The notes under the pieces were generated by a model, which saw only the letters and a program-made list of their open reading frames with translations, searched no databases and was not told where the DNA came from. A stretch of 64,000 bases of DNA from Ceratopteris richardii. Taxonomy: Eukaryota; Streptophyta; Polypodiopsida; Polypodiales; Pteridaceae. A program made the translations under genes and the position numbers. The stretch covers positions 91,001 through 155,000 of the forward strand of contig MU260073.1 in NCBI GenBank assembly GCA_020310875.1, given 5' to 3'. Every line of letters begins with the position of its first letter. Position 1 is the first letter of the stretch. This document shows, one piece after another, positions 1 to 10,989 of this stretch.

Positions 1-1266
1 CAGATTTAGGTACTCCAACCTGGTATGAGGAAACACTTTCTTTTTTGGCAATTGGTGTTCTGCCATCTCACTTGCACATTGCATCCCAAAAGAAGGTGGC
101 ATTCCCTAGTTGTAGGTTTACCATTATTCTCGATCAATTGTACTATAAGAATATTATGGGCATTTAACTGCATTGTGTGTCACCACATGAAGTTCTAGTG
201 GTCATTATGGAAGCTTATTCTATGTCTGGTGTCCATCTGAGTATGGAGTTAACAGTTCACAAAATTATCCATTGTGCATTATGGTGGCCAACTATACATA
301 AGGATATTTGTGAACATGTGCTACATTGTGATCTTTGTCAATATACTGGTGAACCCTACGATATTCATCGATTCGGGCCTTACAACCTATTTTACCTTTG
401 GAGCCATTCCAAAAATGGGGTTTGGATTTTATTGGTCCAATTCAGGCTCCAACTTCTTCAAGTAAAACTTCTATTTTGACTTGCATATATTATTGCACAT
501 GTTGGGCAGAAGCCTGGTGTTTGCATCAATCAACTGTGCATAATGTAGCTACAGTGTTAATTACGAGATTGTTCCCTCGATATGGTCTTCCATTGGAGCT
601 ACTTTTGGATTGGTGTACTCATTTCCTCAAATAGCTCATAAAGTCAATCACTCATTATTTTTTAATTGAGCATAAATTTAGTTCCCCATATTGCCCCCAT
701 GCCAATGGATTGGCAACAAGAACCAACAAAGTTCTATTAACTATGCTACATAAGTTCCTTTTGGAATGTTTGGATAGATGGGAAGAATACCTATCTTCGA
801 TTTTGTGGGCTTATCAAACTTCATATAAAGTGTCTACTAGTTTCATGCCCTTTAAAATTGTTTACGGATTGGAAGCCATTATGCCTATGGAAATTACTAT
901 TCCCAATCTTCGGATTGCGGTTCAGAACAGACTTTTACCAGAAGATTTGTTAGATTTCTGGATTGATACAATGTGACAACTTGAAGAAAATCGCTATAAT
1001 AATTTTCTATTGATGCAAGTAGTTCAAAATAGGCAAAGTTGTTGGCATGATTGACAACTGCGGACTCCCATTTTTTGGCCAGTTGATTTAGTTCTATTAT
1101 TTAATTCCAAAATGAAGAGATATGCTAGAAAATTCAAATTATGGTGGACATGTCTTTTTTGAATCCATCAAGACATTGGTCCTGCTACGTTTCACCTAGC
1201 CACACTAGTGGCTGAGATTTTATGGACTCCATTCAATGGGTCTAAGCTACAGCCTTACCACAGTTA
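1..1266 (+). pseudogene. Ty3-A: decayed pol (integrase part) of an old Ty3 retrotransposon
   Basis: This is the C-terminal pol region of a Ty3-type element that begins before the window. The H-H-C-C zinc domain is readable at about 220-350 (ends CDLCQYTGE). The integrase core follows (WGLDFIGPIQAP at about 410-445), then the region after the catalytic Glu (about 710-976; the expected AEST reads as ATRT) and a GPF-type tail near 1140-1265. Order and wording match the pol of Ty3-B at 19640-20741 throughout. Several frameshifts and stops separate the readable pieces (for example TAG near 632 and TGA near 974), so it is dead. Residues at two catalytic positions are altered: SDQGTH of Ty3-B reads LDWCTH here. 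Lineage within Ty3 is not resolved. Confidence 0.85.
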
Positions 1267-1587
1267 GAGTGGCAGTTAGTCACAGTATATATTGTATATA
1301 TTTTTAGAATAAAGTGACAGTTGTCATGCATTAAAGAAAAATGGCATCATGAATTTATGTGTAAGGTGGCATTCAATGGCGACAACAAAACTTTCATTGG
1401 ACTCAATAACATTGAATTTGCATGCAACATTAAAAGCCCTCTATGTTGAATTGCGCACATGCAGATATTCATGAGTCTACTTTTGAATGGCATTGCATTA
1501 TCCTGTTTAAACCTTGGGGAAATTTATCTTTAGTTTTACTTGCACTTTTACAGTTATGTTTTTTTTGCTTGCTTCTACTCTGCTAAT
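1267..1587. other. Ty3-A spacer between pol and ORF3
   Basis: About 320 bp of AT-rich non-coding sequence lies between the pol tail and the downstream ORF, in the same place as the 300 bp pol-ORF3 spacer of Ty3-B. A TATA-like run (gtatatatttttagaat) occurs near 1293. No other signal is seen. Confidence 0.4.
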
Positions 1588-2473
1588 ATGGAAGGCATAG
1601 TGCTACCCAACAGCCTCAAGCTAACAGACATGAGTTCGTTAGTGATCCTTGATCACTTAATGTAACTGCATGTTGATTGGTTTGAAGACAAGGGATTACT
1701 GCAGTATGCACAGATTCCATGGCCTAGTATCCTCAACCATCCCATGATCAATTCCTTCGAGCAACAATGTCAGGACCAACTTGATGTAGCTGGTGATCAG
1801 CTTGCTTTCATCAAATTTCATATTGGAGAATCAACTCGTTTGGTGATCGGCCCAGTGTGCCATCAAAGTTAGCCTCAACAATAGAGATGTCATGCATCTT
1901 TGGTCGCACATGTTTAGGGGAATACAAGTATGCTAGACTCCTAGACACGAATTTGTGGAAGTTTGGATTGTGCCTTGCTACATTGGCAGTGTTTGTGCAG
2001 ACCAAGCCTTATGGTGTTTCTCAGACATTGTATTCGTTAATGAAGGATGTTGAAGTAGCAGAAGTCCATGTGAATTGGGTTGAGATTATTTTTAGAAGGA
2101 TAAAGAAAGAAGTGTGCCAATTGTGCAGACTTACTCGTAAGCCCTAGGAACTAGATACAAAGCTTGGTGTGCTATTGGCTTTGTTAGTACCTATTGCTCC
2201 TTTGCATGGATTGCACCAGTTCATTATGGTGGATGATGAAGCTTTCCTTTGGGCAAGTAAGAAACAGGGTAAGCGAGCAGTATCAGACCTACTAGACCCT
2301 TTGAATGCAGAGAAGCAAGCTCAAGTCCATATTGTTCAGAAAGCTATTTGCTAGGCAAAAGAGGAATGACAATGAAGAATGTAGGAGCAAATAGAGGAGG
2401 AACTTCGACAATGGTAGGAGGAGGAGGTTGTTGGAGCTGCTAAAGCTGAACAACAATAGTAGATCCCAACACA
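1588..2473 (+). pseudogene. Ty3-A ORF3, 5' half (interrupted by the CACTA element)
   Basis: The likely start is the ATG at 1588 (reads MEG; Ty3-B ORF3 starts MEA). Early in the protein it has the signature KGLLQYAQIPWPS, which is the family motif G-L-x2-[FY]-A-x-[LI]-P-W also seen in Ty3-B ORF3, Ty3-B ORF4 and Ty3-C ORF3. Further on, the segments near 1857-2147 (YGVSQTLYS, VNWVEIIFRRIKKE) align with YGISRPFYS and VNFASYFFQRIHKE of Ty3-B ORF3. The 3' part is Gln/Glu-rich, consistent with a coiled coil. Stops and frameshifts are frequent. The frame is cut at 2474 by the CACTA terminus and resumes at 37171. Function is unknown. By position it corresponds to the extra or env-like ORF of plant Ty3 elements, but no signal peptide or membrane segment is visible. 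Confidence 0.7.
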
Positions 2474-2503
2474 CACTACAACGAATAGGGGCGCATAGTG
2501 ACG
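2474..2503 (+). repeat. CACTA left terminal inverted repeat
   Basis: Thirty bases starting CACTACAACGAATAGGGG. Complementary to 37141-37170 at 24 of 30 positions. It is directly preceded by CA-rich Ty3-A sequence, so CACTA itself could be read one repeat unit earlier only by losing the TIR match. Confidence 0.85.
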
Positions 2504-2790
2504 GTTAACGCAACATAATTTCATCACTATAAAATTACACAATGCATCACAAGAAGCTTCGAGCACAGAACATCAGTTAAATGACGAGAAATACAATGTT
2601 TTTATCGACGTGTGGCGCGATGGGATATGTGACGCTCACATTGAGCATTGGTAAAGCGACGATTTAAAAAAGCATCGCATAAACGCTAATTGGATGGGCC
2701 TTTATGATGCCTTAGCATCGCTTACACGATGGGTTTTTGACAAAAAAAATTAAAACATTGGAGGCTCTTCGATCAGCATCTTCACGCATC
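2504..2790. repeat. CACTA left subterminal region
   Basis: Holds short degenerate copies of the motif seen at the other end, built on CATCGC-TTAT-GCGATG: catcgcataaacgct near 2670 and catcgcttacacgatg at 2716-2731, plus gtgacgctc near 2630. In CACTA elements such subterminal arrays bind the TNPA-type protein; that role is inferred here. No gene is seen between 2504 and 3130. Confidence 0.5.
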
Positions 2791-2936
2791 TGATCGAAGA
2801 GCTCTCTAACGTTCGCAATTGCACTACGCTTACGAGCTGAAACAATCGCTTGCAGAATTGTTGTTTTGTCTAATCTCTATCTTATTGTCTCTCTCTATCC
2901 CTGTTTCTCTCTTTCTACCTCTTTCTCTCTTTGAAT

Positions 2937-2937
<1 letters not shown>

Positions 2938-3002
<65 letters not shown>
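2938..3002. repeat. (CT)n microsatellite
   Basis: Near-perfect (CT)n tract near the CACTA left end. A similar tract lies near the right end (36766-36819), in the same orientation rather than inverted. Confidence 0.9.
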
Positions 3003-3003
<1 letters not shown>

Positions 3004-3129
3004 ATTGACAGGTTATTCAAGAAGCTAACCAAGCAAAAAATATGGCTAACTATTGTAAGTATAATTTTCATTCTTTGTATATCATTTGAATTGTGTTATT
3101 TTCATTAATTAGTATACTCACACTTATTG

Positions 3130-4130
3130 ATATGCACATATACACTTATACATGATGAAGATGCACATTCACACATATACACATATACACATGCACATAC
3201 ACACACATATATACACATGCATACATGTGCACATACACTTACACATACACACACATACACATGCATATGCACAAACATTTCTACAACCACATAAAAAAGA
3301 CTTGCATGCATGCATTATTGCATATATACATACACATACACACATTAACATATACTTAAATACATATATATGCACATCCACATGCATGCACATGGATGCA
3401 AATGGAAATGCATCCACATGCAGATGCATGTTTCATACATATACACATGCATATACATACACTTGTATATGTTTATCCACATACACATACATATGCACAT
3501 ATGTATATATACACACACATAAACATATAAACACATATATATGCACATATGTACACACACATATACACATACACACACACATGCACATACATACATATAC
3601 ACATATACATGCACACACACACATATACACATACACTTACACATATACATGCACATACATATACACACACATACACATGCACATGCACATACACATATAC
3701 ACACATATACACTTACACATGCACATGCACATACATACATATACACACGCATACACATGCACATGCACATACACATATACACTTACACATGCACATGTGC
3801 ATACATGCATATACACATATACATATGTACATACATTCATATACACACACATATACATGCACATATGTACACACATATTACACATATATACATGCACATA
3901 CATACATACATATACACACATACACATGCACATGCACATACACATACATATGCATATACACTTACACATGCACATGCATATACACATATACATATGCACA
4001 TACATACATGCACATACATACATGCACATATATACAGAGATACATACATATACACGCATATAGACATAGTTACATATATAGATATATACCTACATGTGCA
4101 TATATACATTTTATATACACACAAGCACAC
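3130..4130. repeat. (CA)/(CATA)-rich simple repeat array
   Basis: One kilobase of cacata/cacatg/tacaca units on the plus strand. Long open frames through it (His/Thr/Tyr on one strand, Cys/Met/Val/Tyr on the other) are products of the repeat and not genes. Confidence 0.9.
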
Positions 4131-4244
4131 ATAAATATGAATGAATTATATAATTAAAGTAATAAAACACATGCTTAATATCAACAATAATAACAATCAA
4201 TAGAACAAAACTTTTCATTACTTAATACCATACACACAATATAT

Positions 4245-4359
<115 letters not shown>

Positions 4360-4379
4360 ATATGTATGTAAATACATAT

Positions 4380-5130
4380 ACAATGTCATAATCAAGAATC
4401 CTAATCATCATCATCGTCAACATCATGATCATCCTCATCCTCATCATCACGATCATCCGCATGATCTGATGTATCTGTGTGCGCACCCTGTGACGATCCA
4501 AATTGTTCCTCTTGTGTCTGTCTCTCCACTTCATCCATATCTGCCTCTCCATAATACTCATGTATTACATATAACAAACATAAATAAGTAAAATAATTAA
4601 AACATCCATAAAAATAAAATAATTATATAAATTTAAATAATACTCACAAATGCATCCGGATGATCTCACACATACTCGCTCAAACGTCTATATCCAAAAT
4701 GTGTAGCATACTCGATCTCATGTTTCATAGGATATCGACCATAATCTTTTTGTTGCATTGAAACAAATAAAATATTATTTTCTTGCATTTTAACTAAAAT
4801 AAAAAATATACTCACAATAACACATATACTTACAAATGTAGCTACAAAACCATGATGGCCCATTTGTCCTAGGTGCAATGTGTGGCCTGACTCAACTCTC
4901 TTCTTTGCAGCAACATGTTTATTTAAAGAAAAAGGAAATACAAAAATTAAATGTAAAAAATTAATAAAATATATGAGAATTATAAATATAAACTATTAAT
5001 TTGCATACCTTCTACTAGGGGAATGACTCCTGAAGACGTGGTTGTCTACGAAAAAACTGCCACGTCTCAGGTGGTATGTTAGCTCGCCTCTTATTTTTTT
5101 TCCACCATACAATATCTCTTGTTATTTTAA
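4380..5130 (-). pseudogene. TNPA-like (plant transposase_24-type) protein, C-terminal exon fragments
   Basis: Read on the minus strand, four coding-looking blocks follow one another with AT-rich intron-like gaps. Block 1, about 5120-5000, contains DIVWWKKNKRRANIPPETW. Block 2, about 4950-4860, contains HVAAKKRVESGHTLHLGQMG. Block 3, about 4765-4620, contains QKDYGRYPMKHEIEYATHFG. Block 4, about 4560-4400, is very acidic (GEADMDEVERQTQEEQFGSS, then a run of Asp). The pattern P-x2-W, a basic N/K-rich stretch and a short H-T-x-G-like motif resembles TNPA/transposase_24 proteins of CACTA elements. This is pattern recognition only and has not been tested by search. There is a stop within block 3. 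The 5' exons may be those at 12850-13552, on the far side of the TNP2 gene. Confidence 0.45.
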
Positions 5131-5145
5131 TCTAAAAAAGAATCA

Positions 5146-5450
5146 GAATACATACACATATATGCACACACATACACATACACATACCCACATACACATA
5201 TACATGCAAACATATACACATACATATATGCATACATATACACATATACATATATACAACATAAACACACATATACATATCTACATAGATACATACACAC
5301 ATACACATGCATGCATATACACTCATTCATACAAAATACATGCATTTATCCCACAATAATGTGTATTTGTGGATATGTGGATATGTGAATATGTGTGTAT
5401 GTGTAAATGTGTGTATGTGTAAATATGTGTATGTGAATGTTTATGTATGT
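5146..5450. repeat. CA array followed by TG array
   Basis: Plus-strand CA/CATA repeats run from 5146 to about 5330 and then switch to TG/TATG repeats from about 5355 to 5450, so the two halves are roughly complementary and could fold back. Confidence 0.85.
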
Positions 5451-5489
5451 AAATAATCTGATTGTTAATATCAAACACCATTATTTGTA

Positions 5490-6060
5490 GATTCCTGGAA
5501 CTCCACCACCATCTCCTAATCGTGCAAGGACTATATATTGTAAGTATCAAACTTTTAATTTTAAATATATTTGATAGATACATAATTGATATAATTTTTT
5601 TGTTTCTTGTTATAATCAGATTTTGATCAATTAGAGGGAACTCCACCACCTCCTGCCCATGCAATGACTTCACATGTGTCCTCCGATAGGAATTATGATG
5701 AATTTTACTATCAAGAGCATAGTATATGTTGGTGTAACTCTTGCTATGGCACATATCGAAAAACACGATTGTAATGTATTGAACATGAGGCAGAGTATGG
5801 TAGTTTTGAGCGTGCACCACCACCTGGACAACATGATAATGCTTGGGTATGTATTTTTTCTATAAATAAATGTCATTATTTTATTTAAAAACCATATACA
5901 AAATCAAATTACTATTGATATACAGGTATACTTGCTCGATGATCATGATGATGATAATAATTCTCATACTGATAATGTTAATATACCTCATATACATCAT
6001 GGACTTGATGTTCATCAATTATAAGCAGAGGTTTCTAGAAATCCTCTACCTCCTGGTTTA
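5490..6060 (+). pseudogene. CACTA N-terminal exons with GTPPP motifs and a zinc-binding-like cluster
   Basis: Short exon-like segments carry the same proline motif three times: GTPPPSPNRA near 5492, GTPPPPAHAM near 5638 and APPPGQHDNA near 5810. Each is followed by a GT-containing donor-like site. Between the second and third lies ICWCNSCYGTYRKTRL, then a TAA stop, then CIEHEAEYG. The pattern C-x-C-x2-C-x9-10-C-x2-H resembles the zinc-binding transposase-associated domain that precedes TNP2 in plant CACTA proteins. An acidic stretch (DDHDDDNNSHTDN) follows near 5940. It sits directly upstream of the SET-like segment on the same strand. The identity as a transposase-associated domain is inferred. 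Confidence 0.4.
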
Positions 6061-6685
6061 AAGACTGAAACGGCTGGAGATTATCCATTGCCAGCTCGTG
6101 ATCGTTCTCTAGTACAAACATATGATAGAAGAAGATATGGAGGATGGAATAGAGGACCACTTCCTTTAGATGGAGAGGTTTTTAACTTTTGGGGTAATCT
6201 CTATATGATTGCTCCATCCACTATTACTAAATGTTGGTCGTGGTCTCTTTATTGTAGAGGATTTGCATGTGCCTCCATACTTGGAAGTCACTCTTATGTC
6301 ATTTTGTGGTCCTATATATGGATGGGGAGATTAGCATCGACTTGCACGTTATGTTCAAAGCATGAGTACTTATGGAATATGCTTGAATGCAGCATCCCTT
6401 ACTAGTAGAAGGATTTCACATGTAGAAAATGAAAGATTATATATCGATGGAAGACCTTACACACATGGAAATATAGTAGGTTTAATGAATGGTAGTCAAG
6501 GGTTACATAATAGTTCAAGGACTAATTGCACATTTGAGGAGCATGAAAATAGTCATGAATCACCATACATGAGTAGAGATGTATCAAGATACATAGTTGT
6601 CAATGATTTTACTACATTACATGCTGGTGATGAATTATTAGTGAATTATGGATGGCATAGACCTCCAAGAGCACCTTTTAGCTAG
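6061..6685 (+). pseudogene. SET-domain-like segment inside the CACTA element
   Basis: A basic lead-in (about 6061-6190, includes RRRYGGWNRGPLPL) is followed by a SET-like block. In one frame from about 6250 I read MSFCGPIYGWGD, a TAG stop at 6332-6334, then RLARYVQSMSTYGICLN, YIDGRPYTHGNIVGLMNG, HNSSRTNCTFEEHE and AGDELLVNYGW (6623-6655). The order fits the C-terminal half of SET methyltransferase domains: a cysteine-glycine strand, the N-x-C pseudoknot region (usually NH[ST]xxxNC, here NSSRTNC) and the closing G-[DE]-E-L-x-[VF]-[ND]-Y-G-[WY] motif. The usual Asn-His pair has lost its His, so activity is doubtful even before the stop. It lies 115 bp upstream of the first recognisable TNP2 exon, same strand, with an intron-like gap. 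It could be an independent captured gene or the N-terminal part of a SET-transposase fusion. No methyltransferase cofactor loop (GxG) is clearly readable. Confidence 0.5.
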
Positions 6686-6799
6686 AGAGAGAATGGAAAT
6701 TTTCTATCCATATTTAATAACTTATATATTTAATTTTATGTTTAAAGTTTACTTTTTATTTATTTATGGAATATTAATGATTTTTATTCATGTGTGTAG

Positions 6800-7185
6800 A
6801 TTCCAACATATGATGTTGATGACATTCCTCTACACCATTCACAATTGCCAGTAATACCTCATTTATCAGAAGCTTCTATGAGGAGGCTATGCAAAAGTGA
6901 TCCTGTGGAATATGCAAGGTTGAAAGACCTATATTCAAAAGAAGATAAAGTACAAGATTTGTGCAACAATGATGAAGATGATGGCATGGCAGATTTTATT
7001 GAGGACAGGTATCAAAATGACAGTGAGAGCATTGATATTTCAAAAAATGAGAAATATCTTCGAGAGGAATGTCTAAAGCATGTATATGAAGGAAGTCGTT
7101 TGACACGACTAAGTGTGAGCTTACTTAATCTCAATCTTCAAGATCGTTTTGGATGGAGTAATGTATCTGTTTCGACACTATTGAG
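6800..7185 (+). pseudogene. TNP2-like transposase, first conserved exon
   Basis: Opens after a TAG acceptor (tgtgtgtag) and ends at TTGAG before a GT donor at 7186. It carries acidic sequence and then CLKHVYEGSRLTRLSVSLL and DRFGWSNVSVSTLL. This corresponds to the start of the plant TNP2 (transposase_21) region, where a [CM]-x2-LYEG-[CS] motif, a hydrophobic helix and a GWS-[ND] motif precede the zinc-type ACPNDCILY block. The frame is open for the whole exon. Residues 1-90 (acidic, DLCNNDEDDGMADF) look like the linker that usually precedes TNP2. Confidence 0.75.
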
Positions 7186-8104
7186 GTGCAATTTTTTATT
7201 TTCTATCTACTTATATATATACATGCATAAATATATACATATAAATACATGCATACATAGACATACACATATCTATACATGAATGTATACACACATATAA
7301 ACATACACACACATATACGCACATACACATGTTATGAGAGTAAAGTCAAATTATACATACCTGTATCGAATGAAGATATTTTTGCCGCCCAACCTTTAGA
7401 ATCTTCCTGACACATCTGCTTCTCCTATTCTAGTCGACCTAATACCTGTGCTGCTAACTCTTTTATGAACTTTGCATACAAATATTAACTATGCATCCAT
7501 TAAGCCATTTGAAAAATAGGGGAAGTAAATTTACCTCAAAGATTTTGAAGTATGGGAAAATAATTTTAAAGGATGGGTGGACACAAAGTGTCCATTCAAT
7601 GCAGGTTTTTGTTTTTACCTTAGCTATGGTAAGAACAAGAACTTGCATTGAATGAACACTTGATGTCTGCCCATCCTTTAAAACTACTCATCCATCTTCT
7701 GAAATCGTTGAGAGAAATTTGCTTGTCTTATTTTCCAAACGACTTAATACCTCCATTCTTAACTGATAATTAATCCTTGTAAACAAATATGTAAGTCTTA
7801 TTTAGCAAGGCAGGTAATAGATTGACTATAAAATGGGAGACAGCCAAACGATTCAGTGTTCTAGATATGAAAGTCTGCAAACCACAATAAACAAAAAAAA
7901 AATTTAAAAATGAAATCAAATATACCCATGCATACATACATATACATACATACATACACATTCATACATACATACACATACATACATACACATATATACA
8001 CACATACACATACATATATGCATACACGTGTGCATACATATATATACATACATATACACATATAAAACACATATACACACATACATACATGTACACATAC
8101 ACAT

Positions 8105-8135
<31 letters not shown>

Positions 8136-8278
8136 AGCATACACATATTATATTTATATATACACACACACCACACACACACATATATTTATTTATTCAT
8201 TTATTTATTTATTTTTATTAGTATGTCTTTTTTTCATGAACTTACAAGTTATTATCTGAAAAGTTTTTACCAAGTTAG
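7186..8278 (+). other. Intron of the TNP2-like gene, filled with simple repeats and a foldback
   Basis: Bounded by a GT at 7186 and an AG at 8277-8278. Contents: CA/CATA array 7200-7330, foldback sequence 7484-7765, CA/CATA array 7920-8180 and a T-rich stretch before the acceptor. The protein reads sensibly across it (GWSNVSVSTLL then LPTSHDEMKK), which supports the intron. Confidence 0.6.
7484..7765. repeat. Foldback (long imperfect inverted repeat)
   Basis: The arm at about 7490-7603 (ends aaggatgggtggacac then attcaatgcagg) is complementary to the arm at about 7651-7757 (cttgcattgaatg then tgcccatccttt). A loop of about 45 bp separates them. By eye pairing is high near the loop and moderate outward to attaagcc/gacttaat. 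It resembles a small foldback MITE. No target duplication was identified. Confidence 0.6.
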
Positions 8279-9035
8279 AATATTCTTCCTACCTCACATG
8301 ATGAAATGAAGAAGATAATCAACAATCTTGGTATAGATTATCAATGTATACATGCATGTCCTAATGATTGTATTTATATAGAGGTGAATATGCAAACTCT
8401 TTGACATGTCCAAAATGTCAATCTCCTCGATATAAGGTGGTAGAAGGTAAAATCCCAAAAAAGGTATTGAGAAATTTTCCATTGGCTCCACGGATTAGAC
8501 ATATGTTTCAAAGCCCCGAATTATCAAAGCTTTTGACATGGGTACATGATCATAAATGTACTAATGGAATAATCAAAATTCCTCATGATAGTGTTTCTTT
8601 TCAGCATATTGATTCTACATGGCTGATTTTGCACAAAATCCATAGAATCTAAAGTTAGGAGTTGCATTAGATGGGGTTAATCCATTCTCCATGAAACCCA
8701 GTAAATGGTCAACATGGCCAATGGTAGTCATAAACTACAATCTTCCGCCATATCTTAGCATTAAAAAGGAACATTTAATGCTTCTACTTTTAATCCCATG
8801 AAAAAGACAAGTTAAAGATATGAATATATATCTTGCTCCTCTCATTGACGATCTCCAAGAGTTATGGAGAGGTATTAATGTCATTGATGTATCGAAAAGC
8901 ATCAATGAAAGATATATTACTATTTGTGGTATTGTGGCTTGGACTATTCACGATTTTCTAGGATATGGTGTTTGTTCAAGTATTGATGTAATTTTTTTAT
9001 TCAATATGCATACAAATACATATGAGTTAATCTAA
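8279..9035 (+). pseudogene. TNP2-like transposase core, part 1
   Basis: Contains LPTSHDEMKK, then IHACPNDC, then YRGEYANSLTCPKCQSPRYK, which is the zinc-type cysteine block of TNP2 (CPNDC...CPKC). IPKKVLRNFPLAPRIRHMF and TWVHDHK follow, then LKLGVALDGVNPFS, WPMVVINYNLPPYLSIKKE and YLAPLIDDLQELWRGI with WTIHDFLGYGVCSS. The order is exactly that of the plant transposase_21 family. Lesions: a one-base deletion between CPNDC and LYRGEY near 8370, a stop plus frameshift near 8650 and a stop near 8801 (LIP then TGA). The protein is therefore not made intact. Confidence 0.85.
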
Positions 9036-9059
9036 TTATATTTTTATCATTTTCATGAT

Positions 9060-9850
9060 GCAAAAATATCTACTAAGGCTTACAAAGCTTGTCCATATTG
9101 TGGTGATTGGTTGAGATCAATCTATAGTAAGAATCTCAACAAAAATATTTATCTTCGACATCAATGATTCTTATCTGATGATCATCCATTAAGATCTAAA
9201 AGAGAAGCGATACATTTTAATGGAAAGCTTGAAACAGATCAGTGTCCAAAACCTATGACGCCTATGGATTGGTATAAAAAATGGACAGATGGATCTCTGA
9301 TAGATCCAGAATCAAAAATCTTCAGTGATGATGAAGATAATGAGTATGTGAAGAGAGCTAAAGGAAAATTGGCACTCATAGAGAAGATATCAAACATGGT
9401 ATTCTTTGGAGTATTGGAAAGAGTTAAAATTATGTCATCTTCTTGATCCTATGCATATATTCAATAATATTGGTTATTCATTATGGCAGCATCTTCTTGG
9501 ACTAAAAGATACCATAGCATCAAAGAATGATTTGAAGGATCAAAACTCAAAACCAAAGTTATGGCCAGTTTTTGATAGACATCGACAGGAAACGACTTAT
9601 GCACCTGCTTCTTGGGTACGACAAAAGAGATATAGACTATCAACAATAGGATTCAATTGATTCAGACTCCTACAAGATATGGAGCATCTTTCTACAACAT
9701 GTTTACTATGGATGATAAGAGTTTATCTGGGTTAAAGACCCATGATTGGCATAAATTTTTTAAACATATCTTACCTTTGTTTATCAATGGATGTACAATG
9801 AAAGGAGTACGAGATGTGATCTATCATCTTGGATCGTTTATAAGGTAATT
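9060..9850 (+). pseudogene. TNP2-like transposase core, part 2
   Basis: Reads KACPYCGDWLRSIYSKN (CxxC motif), a stop near 9166, then LRSKREAIHFNGK, WYKKWTDGSLIDPESK and LCHLLDPMHIFNNIGYSLW (the family's D-x-MH-I-x-[KN]-N motif), DRHRQETTYAPASW and finally SGLKTHDWHKFFKHILPL, the GLK-[ST]-HD motif that opens the DUF4218-type region. A frameshift near 9400 and a TGA at 9658-9660 break it. Same strand and order as the preceding exon. Confidence 0.8.
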
Positions 9851-9939
9851 ATGATACTTTTATAATTAATATATATGAATATTTGATATCTTTTATTTTT
9901 GAATTGACTTCTTTATAATTTTTTTATGATATGTATAGG

Positions 9940-10338
9940 TGAATTACATCAAAAGAGATTGACAAAAACTCGATCCCACAAAAATAACATGAATGCAAAG
10001 AGCTATTATGTTTGATGGATAAAGAACTTCCTACTTCATTTTTTGATATTCAGGTTCATTTATTAGTCCATCTTGTAGATGAAATAGAGATTGTAGGTGT
10101 TCTCAACACTCGATGGATGTTTTCGGTCGAGCAATTTATGGGAATATTAAAAGGTTATGTGCGACAAAGAGAGAAACCAGAAGGATACATGGCAAAGGGT
10201 TGGATGCTTGAAGAGTGCATGTACTATGTTGGTGAGTACCTTGAAAGAGTTCATGAAGAAGCTCCACGTGCATGGACCAACAAGTCTTCTTTAAAAATAA
10301 CAGATGAGGTATTATCAGGTAAGGGAGTTCCATTTTGA
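9940..10338 (+). pseudogene. DUF4218-like exon of the TNP2 transposase
   Basis: Key segments are ELPTSFFDIQVHLLVHLVDE, LNTRWMFSVEQFMGILKGYV and RQREKPEGYMAKGWMLEEC. They match the DUF4218 pattern FP-x-[SA]-FFDI-x-[VI]-HL-x-VHL followed by RWM-[YF]-P-x-E and PEG-x-[MI]-A-[EK]-G-[YW]. This domain is the C-terminal part of many plant CACTA transposases. The stretch is open for 108 codons and continues toward the next exon. Confidence 0.85.
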
Positions 10339-10379
10339 TTTACATTTCAAGAAAAAAATGATGTCTCTACTTTTATAGC

Positions 10380-10929
10380 ATATAATAGCAAATGCATGCA
10401 AGCATTCCTTAGCGAGTACGAACAGCAACTTCAAAATCTCCGAAGTAAAAGATGGAGAAACAAAAGATATAGACGTAATCTTGATAATTATGAGATTACA
10501 AAGATATCTTCTTTCACGGATTGGCTATATAGTAGTTTGCAATGCACTAACGCAAATAATGAAGAAATCTCAAATGAGCAGAGAGAGTTAATGATAGGTT
10601 GTGAAGTAAAGGTAATTTTATTTCAATAATATTTTGTTTTTTCATATATGTATATTAGTTTCTCTTTACTAATTTAATTTCTTTTGCAGGCTCAAATGTT
10701 CACTAATATGTGGGCTTTTGGAGAGAATATTAGAATCAAAGCAATCAATTCTTTACGTAAAAGAAAGGATTCTAATATTGTTGCTTCTTTCAAGCAACTA
10801 TCACGTGCTAGCTCAAAAGACACAAACCTTATAGATGGCGAACTTAGTTATGTGGGAACTATTGTTGGTATCTATGAAATATCATTTCGTACATCCAAAC
10901 AGGTAGAAAAAAGTTTATATTTTTTATGA
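10380..10929 (+). pseudogene. Transposase C-terminal exons (between DUF4218-like and DUF4216-like parts)
   Basis: Two open blocks, 10396-10629 and 10684-10929, are joined by an AT-rich intron-like gap with GT near 10614 and TTTGCAG before 10690. They read HAFLSEYEQQ-type sequence (here QAFLSEYEQQLQNLRSK), FTDWLYSSLQ and YVGTIVGIYEISFRT. The last segment resembles the Y-[YVG]-G-x-[LI]-x-[ED]-I-x-EL start of DUF4216. Assignment rests on order and weak motif match. Confidence 0.6.
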
Positions 10930-10989
10930 TAGAGTTTATTATTTTTTTAAGCACCTAATAATGGTTTTTTGTTTTTATATATTTTGATA

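Noticed and set aside
3152..4134. Long open frames of about 200-300 codons on both strands rich in His/Thr/Tyr or Cys/Met/Val
   Set aside because: They are translations of CA/CATA simple repeats that lack stop codons by composition; several frames are open at once.
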